Source of the DNA: Comamonadaceae bacterium
GTDB lineage: Bacteria; Pseudomonadota; Gammaproteobacteria; Burkholderiales; Burkholderiaceae_C
DNA: 40,445 bases
Direction: 5' to 3'
NCBI GenBank assembly: GCA_947373245.1
Contig: CANBWY010000016.1
Coordinates: 1-40,445, forward strand
In this document: piece by piece, positions 36,067 through 40,445 of the stretch
Position numbering within the stretch: the stretch's first letter is position 1
How the letters are laid out: each line of letters opens with the position of its first letter
Notes under the pieces: model-generated
Seen by the model: only the letters and a program-made list of their open reading frames with translations
Database searches by the model: none
Told to the model about the DNA's origin: nothing
Translations under genes and position numbers: made by a program

Positions 36067-36630
36067 ATGAACCAGATCCAACGCATTTTTTATAAGTCGC
36101 TCTTGCTAAGTGCCTTCGCCTTTCTTTTTTGTACCTTAGGTAACTCAGCCATGGCATCCACAGCTGAGGAGCTTAATCAAGAATCGACACTCGCGCTTCA
36201 AGCGCTCTACAAAACCAACCCATCAGCCGCACTGGTTTCTAAGCAAGCCAAAGCGATTTTGGTATTTCCTAAAGTGGTGAAAGCGGGACTTGTCTTCGGT
36301 GGCAGTTATGGCGAAGGTGTGCTGATGAAGGGCGGGCATGTGACCGAGTACTTCAATACGGTCTCTGCTTCATGGGGCTGGCAAATCGGCGCACAGTCGT
36401 ATGCTTACGTTGTCTTCCTGATGAATGACAAGTCCGTCAAATACCTTGAAGAGTCCAAGGGATGGGAGTTTGGAGTTGGTCCCACGCTTGTGGTGGTCAA
36501 CGAAGGCATCGCGAAGAACATGACCACCACAACGCTCAAAGACGACGCTTACGCCTTCGTGACTGACCAAGAAGGCCTGATGGCCAGTCTCAGCTTTGAA
36601 GGCACGAAAATCAGCCGTATCAAACGATGA
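36067..36630 (+). CDS. Secreted SYLF (Ysc84) domain protein
   Basis: The 187-aa product has a signal peptide (basic MNQIQRIFYKS, hydrophobic core, probable cleavage near NSAMA) and a SYLF domain known for lipid binding in other proteins: PSAALVSKQAKAILVFPKVVKAGLVFGGSYGEGVL, later SWGWQIGAQSYAYVVFLM. The bacterial role is unknown. The start at 36067 follows AGGGGA by seven bases; an in-frame start at 36010 lacks a signal-like N-terminus. It is convergent with the M14 gene, with 8 bp between stops. Confidence 0.88.
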   Translation: MNQIQRIFYKSLLLSAFAFLFCTLGNSAMASTAEELNQESTLALQALYKTNPSAALVSKQAKAILVFPKVVKAGLVFGGSYGEGVLMKGGHVTEYFNTVSASWGWQIGAQSYAYVVFLMNDKSVKYLEESKGWEFGVGPTLVVVNEGIAKNMTTTTLKDDAYAFVTDQEGLMASLSFEGTKISRIKR

Positions 36631-36638
36631 AACCCAAG

Positions 36639-38510
36639 CTAGTGTTGAAACATGAACACTTGGTTCGTACGCATCACTGGATATTTGTTAAAGGTTGGAT
36701 CGTGATACGGAATTTCACGAATCCAAAAATCCATGCGTTGCTCGGGGTCATCGTGGAAACGCTCATCGCGGTCCATCCGCGTTTGGTATTCCTTACGCAA
36801 GGCAGGCAATTTAAGGTGGAGTTCTTCGCCGTACCTTTCACGAATGCGTTTGTCTTGCGCGTACATCCACTGGGCAATTTGAAGTTGTCGATGGTTAGAA
36901 ATGTGGTCTGTAATTTCGTAGGCCGTATTAAATAGCCCCCACCGAGACAAGGAGTCAGGTGACACAGGCTCTAGCAAATGCGCGACGAGCAATGCGCGCG
37001 CTTGGCGAATAGGCACATACAGTGAGCCTTGCAACACATTGACTCGCCCCGCCTCCCATTCTCCGCTGACATTGGTGCGCAGTCGCCCCTGAAATGTCCG
37101 CGCCTCAAACGAAATGCTGTCTTGATCAACATGCAGCGCTTGCACGTCAACCCCTTGCATGGAATGAGGAAAGACTTGGTAGGTGATGTTGTGCTTTCGC
37201 AGATACGGCAACACCACGGACACCCATCCCGCAGGAATGATGTAGCCCGTTTGAGGCAACGTGACGATCGCATCGTTGACGGGTTGAATGTCACTGTAAA
37301 CAGGCACATGCCACACGACAGGCTGCTTCAAGTGATAGCTGATGTGGCGCCCTCCCACCACGGGTGCATTGTTGTGGATGGTGTATTCGTAGCCCAACAA
37401 ATCTGCATGGCCCGAAGGTATGTCAATCCCCGTCTCAAGCATGTTTTGCCAGTCTAAGGTGACCACTTCGTTGTTCATTTTGACGGCATTTTCATCTGCT
37501 TGAAGTGCGACCTTCAGCAGGTGCCGGCCTTGTACAGCCACCAATTCAAGCGCAGCAGTCAAGACATCTTTGCTCGTTTGCACGCGCTTGGCATAGGGAT
37601 CCCATGCATGGTCTTCCACCAAAATTCCAATGCGATTGCGAAGGACCGCATACACATGGGAAAACCGAGGTGCGTCCGCATCACGCATGATGCCTGCACG
37701 CGGATCTTCAAAATCCAGCAACACGGGCGTGAAGTCCAGCGGATGCAGACCCTTTGCATGCAGGCGCGCCATCATGTCAACAGAAACTTGATCTGAGGCT
37801 TCGCGAAGCACATCATCCGCAGAGAACATCGGTGACATCGACAACGAAACTTCGTGGCGGAAACGCACGCCATCGGTCACATGCAGATCCAAAGTGAGCA
37901 AAGGATCCCACTGTGAAATCAAGTCAAGCATGGCATTCATCTCTGATGTCTGCCCTAGCATCCAATCACGATTGAGGTTAATACGCTGCGCGGTTACTCG
38001 CTCCCCCTGCAAACTGGGTCCGTTCTGATTAGGCCGGTTATAGGGGCTCGGCCGCTCGTGCCCATCGACATTGAAAACAGGCACAAACAAAAATACCTGT
38101 TGCTTCAAGGGGTCGTTGGGCAAAGGTTGACTCAGCAAGTCCCGAACAAGAATTAACCCTGCGTCCTTACCGTCAATTTCACCTGCATGCGTACCACCAA
38201 TCGCGAGCACAACAGGCACACCTAAGCGTCGCGCTTGCGCAGGGTTCAAGGCACCACTGCGAGTAACCGCCAACGCCCAAATTGAACGCCCCTCTTCGGT
38301 TCTTCCAATACTGAAGCAACGAACAAGGTCTGGGTAATTTTTTGCAAGGTTTTGACAGGCAACTTCGACCTCAGCGTAAGCCCCTGTTTTACGAAATTGG
38401 CTAATTTCTGCTTGAAATAGCTGAGCAGTATCGAGCTTTGTCTGTGCCGCGGCCTCAACAGCCATCAAGACCGCGAAACACAAACAACTCAAAAAATTTA
38501 TTTTCTTCAT
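36639..38510 (-). CDS. Secreted M14-family zinc carboxypeptidase
   Basis: The 623-aa protein has a signal peptide (MKKINFLSCLCFAVLMAVEAA, cleavage near AAA-Q) and an M14 metallopeptidase domain. Zinc ligands are His108 and Glu111 (GGTHAGEIDG) and His210 (LDLHVTDG). The catalytic glutamate is probably Glu299 (ILVEDHAW) and the substrate Asn-Arg pair is INLNRDW (Arg181). About 320 residues beyond the catalytic core have no motif I recognise. The substrate (peptide or murein-derived) is not readable. A small secreted protein gene lies 22 bp upstream on the same strand. Confidence 0.9.
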   Translation of the reverse strand: MKKINFLSCLCFAVLMAVEAAAQTKLDTAQLFQAEISQFRKTGAYAEVEVACQNLAKNYPDLVRCFSIGRTEEGRSIWALAVTRSGALNPAQARRLGVPVVLAIGGTHAGEIDGKDAGLILVRDLLSQPLPNDPLKQQVFLFVPVFNVDGHERPSPYNRPNQNGPSLQGERVTAQRINLNRDWMLGQTSEMNAMLDLISQWDPLLTLDLHVTDGVRFRHEVSLSMSPMFSADDVLREASDQVSVDMMARLHAKGLHPLDFTPVLLDFEDPRAGIMRDADAPRFSHVYAVLRNRIGILVEDHAWDPYAKRVQTSKDVLTAALELVAVQGRHLLKVALQADENAVKMNNEVVTLDWQNMLETGIDIPSGHADLLGYEYTIHNNAPVVGGRHISYHLKQPVVWHVPVYSDIQPVNDAIVTLPQTGYIIPAGWVSVVLPYLRKHNITYQVFPHSMQGVDVQALHVDQDSISFEARTFQGRLRTNVSGEWEAGRVNVLQGSLYVPIRQARALLVAHLLEPVSPDSLSRWGLFNTAYEITDHISNHRQLQIAQWMYAQDKRIRERYGEELHLKLPALRKEYQTRMDRDERFHDDPEQRMDFWIREIPYHDPTFNKYPVMRTNQVFMFQH

Positions 38511-38532
38511 CCACTCAACTTTAACAGCCGCC

Positions 38533-38814
38533 TTATTTCTTCATATCTGAATCATGGTCCCTGTCTTTGTCCATGTGTTTGTTCCTAGACTTGACCCTTT
38601 TGTGCTCGCGCCCTTCTTCACTCATGCGGTCCTCAGCCCTTGCCCGGCCTTTGTCGCGGTCGGTAGACATCGGACCATTTGTATTCTCTCGCCCCTCAGC
38701 ACTCATGTGTGCCCCCGACATGCCACCTTCACCACCGGGACGGGCAAATGCAGTCAGGCCCGTTCCGCAAAGTACAAGCGTTACAGCGATGACGTTCAAT
38801 TTACAGATAGACAT
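38533..38814 (-). CDS. Small secreted, highly charged hypothetical protein
   Basis: I do not recognise this 93-aa protein. It has a signal peptide (MSICKLNVIAVTLVLCGTGLTAFA, cleavage near AFA-R), then a Gly-rich patch and a tail rich in Arg, Lys, Asp, Glu and Met. The tail holds two related units (MSAEGREN and MSEEGREH) separated by MSTDRDKGRARAEDR. Such a tail is probably disordered. AAGGGG lies six bases before the ATG at 38814. It probably shares a transcript with the downstream M14 gene. Coding status rests on the signal peptide, the Shine-Dalgarno and the position. Confidence 0.7.
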   Translation of the reverse strand: MSICKLNVIAVTLVLCGTGLTAFARPGGEGGMSGAHMSAEGRENTNGPMSTDRDKGRARAEDRMSEEGREHKRVKSRNKHMDKDRDHDSDMKK

Positions 38815-38889
38815 AAGTTTCCCCTTTAAGCAATCAAACCATTGATGAAGCTCCAGTTTCAGACTACGCCGAATTGACTCGCAACTCAA

Positions 38890-39009
38890 TCAATCTGATT
38901 TGAAACAACGATCTTCTTTGATTTTTCTCAACTCGCCGTCGTACTGAGCGAGGACTTCGTTGGTTTGCGGCCCCTTGGGAAGTCCAGTTTTGACATCGGC
39001 TTTATCTAC
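38890..39009 (-). pseudogene. Possible remnant of a small gene's 3' end
   Basis: On the minus strand 39 codons are open and protein-like in composition (GLPKGPQTNEVLAQYDGELR, then KIKEDRCFKSD and a stop). An in-frame TGA precedes them and they contain no usable start near the beginning. This may be the decayed end of a gene or chance. The rest of the gap between 38815 and 39099 shows nothing clear. Confidence 0.2.
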
Positions 39010-39099
39010 TCATTTGGGGGAATACCAGTTTGGAATTCTCGATTGAAAAAAGAAAATTCTTGCAAAATTTGAAGAAGCTTAAACGACGTGTGGATGCAC

Positions 39100-40269
39100 T
39101 CAGTTTTTTCCAAGCCAAACAGCCACACCAGCCCCCAAAGCTGGTGGTGCCAGTTCTGCAGTCAAGCGCTGACCATTCATCAGCATAGGGTGTGCAATCA
39201 TGGGCGGAATGGCTGGATCAGCAGAGGTGAGCTTCATCCCACGTGCCAGCACATGCGGATGCTTCATCACTTGTTCCACATCCAAAATTGGAGAACAAGG
39301 CACACTGACGCTATCCAGTAACTGCACCCACTCGGCCGTATCCCGTTGCATCGTCCAACTCGTGAGCATGGGCACCAAAGTTTGACGGTTCTGAACACGT
39401 GCTGGATTCGTTTTGTAAGCAGGATCAGTGGCTACTTCTGTTTGCCCAGCGGCGCGACAAAAACGTTCAAATTGACCATCATTACCGACAGCCAGCACCA
39501 TGTGGCCATCTCGTGTTGGAAAAACCTGATAAGGCACGATATTGGGATGTGCATTGCCCATGCGAGTGGGGTGGGTGTGACCAACCAATTCATTGCTTGC
39601 TTGATTAGCCAGCATAGCAACCTGAACATCAAACAGTGAAGCGTCAATGTAACACCCCAACCCCGTGCTGTTTCGTTCATACAGCGCAGCAAGAATCGCA
39701 GTGGTCGCGTACACGCCTGTCATGAGATCAGTCACGGCGACGCCTACTTTCTGAGGTTCTCCAACTTTCTCGCCCGTGATGCTCATCAAGCCCGCTTCGG
39801 CCTGAATCGCAAAGTCATAGCCTGCTTTGCGTGAAAGCGGGCCGTCTTGACCGTAACCTGTGATTGAGCAATAAATCAAACGTGGATTCAATTTTTGCAA
39901 ACTGGGTGCATCAAGCCCGTATTTAGCCAACTGCCCCACTTTGTAGTTCTCGATCAGCACATCTGCATCAGCAACCAACTGCTTGATTTGAGCAATCCCA
40001 TCAGAACTTGCAATGTCTATTACAACTGAGCGCTTGCCGCGGTTAGCGCACAGGAAATAAGCAGCCACCCGTTGATCCCCCTCGCCCCACCAAGGCGGCC
40101 CCCATGTACGGGTGTCATCACCCAAGCCAGGACGCTCAACTTTGATCACTTCAGCGCCGTAATCTGCCAGCATCTGACCAGCCCAAGGTCCAGCCAGCAC
40201 ACGAGACAAATCAAGAACGCGCACGCCTGCCAGCGGCTTAGGCGGCGACAAATTAGAAAAAGCAGTCAT
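39100..40269 (-). CDS. CaiB/BaiF family III CoA-transferase
   Basis: The 389-aa enzyme moves CoA between carboxylic acids through a covalent Asp intermediate. It shows the family pattern PLAGVRVLDLSRVLAGPWAG, GAEVIKVERPGLGDDTR, LIENYKVG, and the probable catalytic Asp181 in VGVAVTDLMTG. It starts 17 bp after the glutaryl-CoA dehydrogenase stop, the pairing expected for a succinyl-CoA:glutarate CoA-transferase (SUGCT-like). The resulting pathway, glutarate to glutaryl-CoA to crotonyl-CoA, would feed lysine or dicarboxylate breakdown. The substrate is inferred from context. Confidence 0.92.
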   Translation of the reverse strand: MTAFSNLSPPKPLAGVRVLDLSRVLAGPWAGQMLADYGAEVIKVERPGLGDDTRTWGPPWWGEGDQRVAAYFLCANRGKRSVVIDIASSDGIAQIKQLVADADVLIENYKVGQLAKYGLDAPSLQKLNPRLIYCSITGYGQDGPLSRKAGYDFAIQAEAGLMSITGEKVGEPQKVGVAVTDLMTGVYATTAILAALYERNSTGLGCYIDASLFDVQVAMLANQASNELVGHTHPTRMGNAHPNIVPYQVFPTRDGHMVLAVGNDGQFERFCRAAGQTEVATDPAYKTNPARVQNRQTLVPMLTSWTMQRDTAEWVQLLDSVSVPCSPILDVEQVMKHPHVLARGMKLTSADPAIPPMIAHPMLMNGQRLTAELAPPALGAGVAVWLGKN

Positions 40270-40286
40270 GCAGAGGTTCCCTGAAG

Positions 40287-40445
40287 TCAGTTTGAGAACG
40301 CCGCAATGCCGGTGATGGCTCGGCCCAAGATCAAGGCGTGCACATCGTGCGTACCTTCGTAGGTATTGACCACCTCCAAGTTCACCAAATGCCGGGCCAC
40401 GCCGAACTCATCAGAGATGCCATTGCCCCCCATCATGTCGCGCGC
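40287..40445 (-). CDS. gcdH: Glutaryl-CoA dehydrogenase, C-terminal fragment
   Basis: Only the last 52 codons are in the window; the rest lies beyond the right edge. The visible sequence ([19 protein letters not shown], then [21 protein letters not shown]) matches the C-terminus of glutaryl-CoA dehydrogenase, an FAD enzyme that oxidises and decarboxylates glutaryl-CoA to crotonyl-CoA. The [15 protein letters not shown] segment separates it from general acyl-CoA dehydrogenases. It is upstream of, and probably co-transcribed with, the CoA-transferase gene. Confidence 0.9.
   Translation of the reverse strand, partial: ARDMMGGNGISDEFGVARHLVNLEVVNTYEGTHDVHALILGRAITGIAAFSN

Noticed and set aside
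38995-39189. Plus-strand open frame with a basic helix-like stretch before the CoA-transferase end
   Set aside because: Most of it is antisense to the CoA-transferase 3' end, and it has only a TTG start without a Shine-Dalgarno.
1-40445. tRNA, rRNA, insertion sequences, prophage genes and CRISPR arrays
   Set aside because: I looked for cloverleaf-like sequences, transposase or integrase motifs, terminal repeats and regularly spaced repeats and found none I could support by eye.

Overview
The window looks like chromosomal DNA of a betaproteobacterium, most likely Burkholderiales/Comamonadaceae (Limnohabitans or Rhodoferax type). This is inferred from an rpsF-priB-rpsR-rplI operon with PriB, a lysine-rich histone H1-like protein carrying a SWIB domain, a Bug/TctC periplasmic receptor, and the style of the protein sequences. 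I ran no database search. Most of the window is housekeeping DNA. I see no insertion sequence, prophage, CRISPR array, rRNA or tRNA.

Layout. At the left edge is the start of infC (using an ATC start codon) behind thrS, then aceA, all on the minus strand. A 425-bp AT-rich gap with probable operators separates aceA from the H1-like/SWIB gene on the plus strand. From 4.4 to 14.4 kb the minus strand carries an MFS transporter, clpB with a heat-shock promoter, and a tight six-gene operon, alaA-hom-thrC-moeA-moaD-moaE, which joins amino-acid synthesis to molybdopterin synthesis. From 14.5 to 17.3 kb the plus strand carries an Mth938-type protein, bcp (behind a strongly structured leader) and a PIN-PhoH protein.

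From 17.3 to 25.0 kb the minus strand holds dnaB (with DnaA-box-like sites upstream), the rpsF-priB-rpsR-rplI operon (with a probable S6:S18 leader hairpin), and ppsA followed by a two-subunit sodium:solute symporter. ppsR, which encodes the PEP-synthase regulator, diverges from ppsA. Next come a GlcG/HbpS-family protein and a Bax-inhibitor-1/YccA membrane protein whose upstream sequence closely matches a sigma-32 promoter. The minus strand then carries bactofilin-surE-pcm-nlpD-rlmD, without the rpoS gene that follows nlpD in many proteobacteria.

The right part (31.6-40.4 kb) is more accessory. It holds a hydroxypyruvate-isomerase-family protein, a PyrR-like phosphoribosyltransferase, a Rieske dioxygenase alpha/beta pair followed by a Bug solute receptor (a probable aromatic-acid uptake and ring-hydroxylation module lacking its reductase), a SYLF protein, a secreted M14 carboxypeptidase with a small charged secreted partner, and a CoA-transferase/glutaryl-CoA dehydrogenase pair that probably degrades glutarate.

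I do not see a clearly new biological system. The observations most worth checking are the sigma-32-type promoter of the BI-1 gene, the EF-hand-like loop in the symporter, the H1-tail/SWIB fusion, the structured leaders (bcp, thrS, MFS, rpsF), the DnaA boxes before dnaB, and the partial aromatic module.
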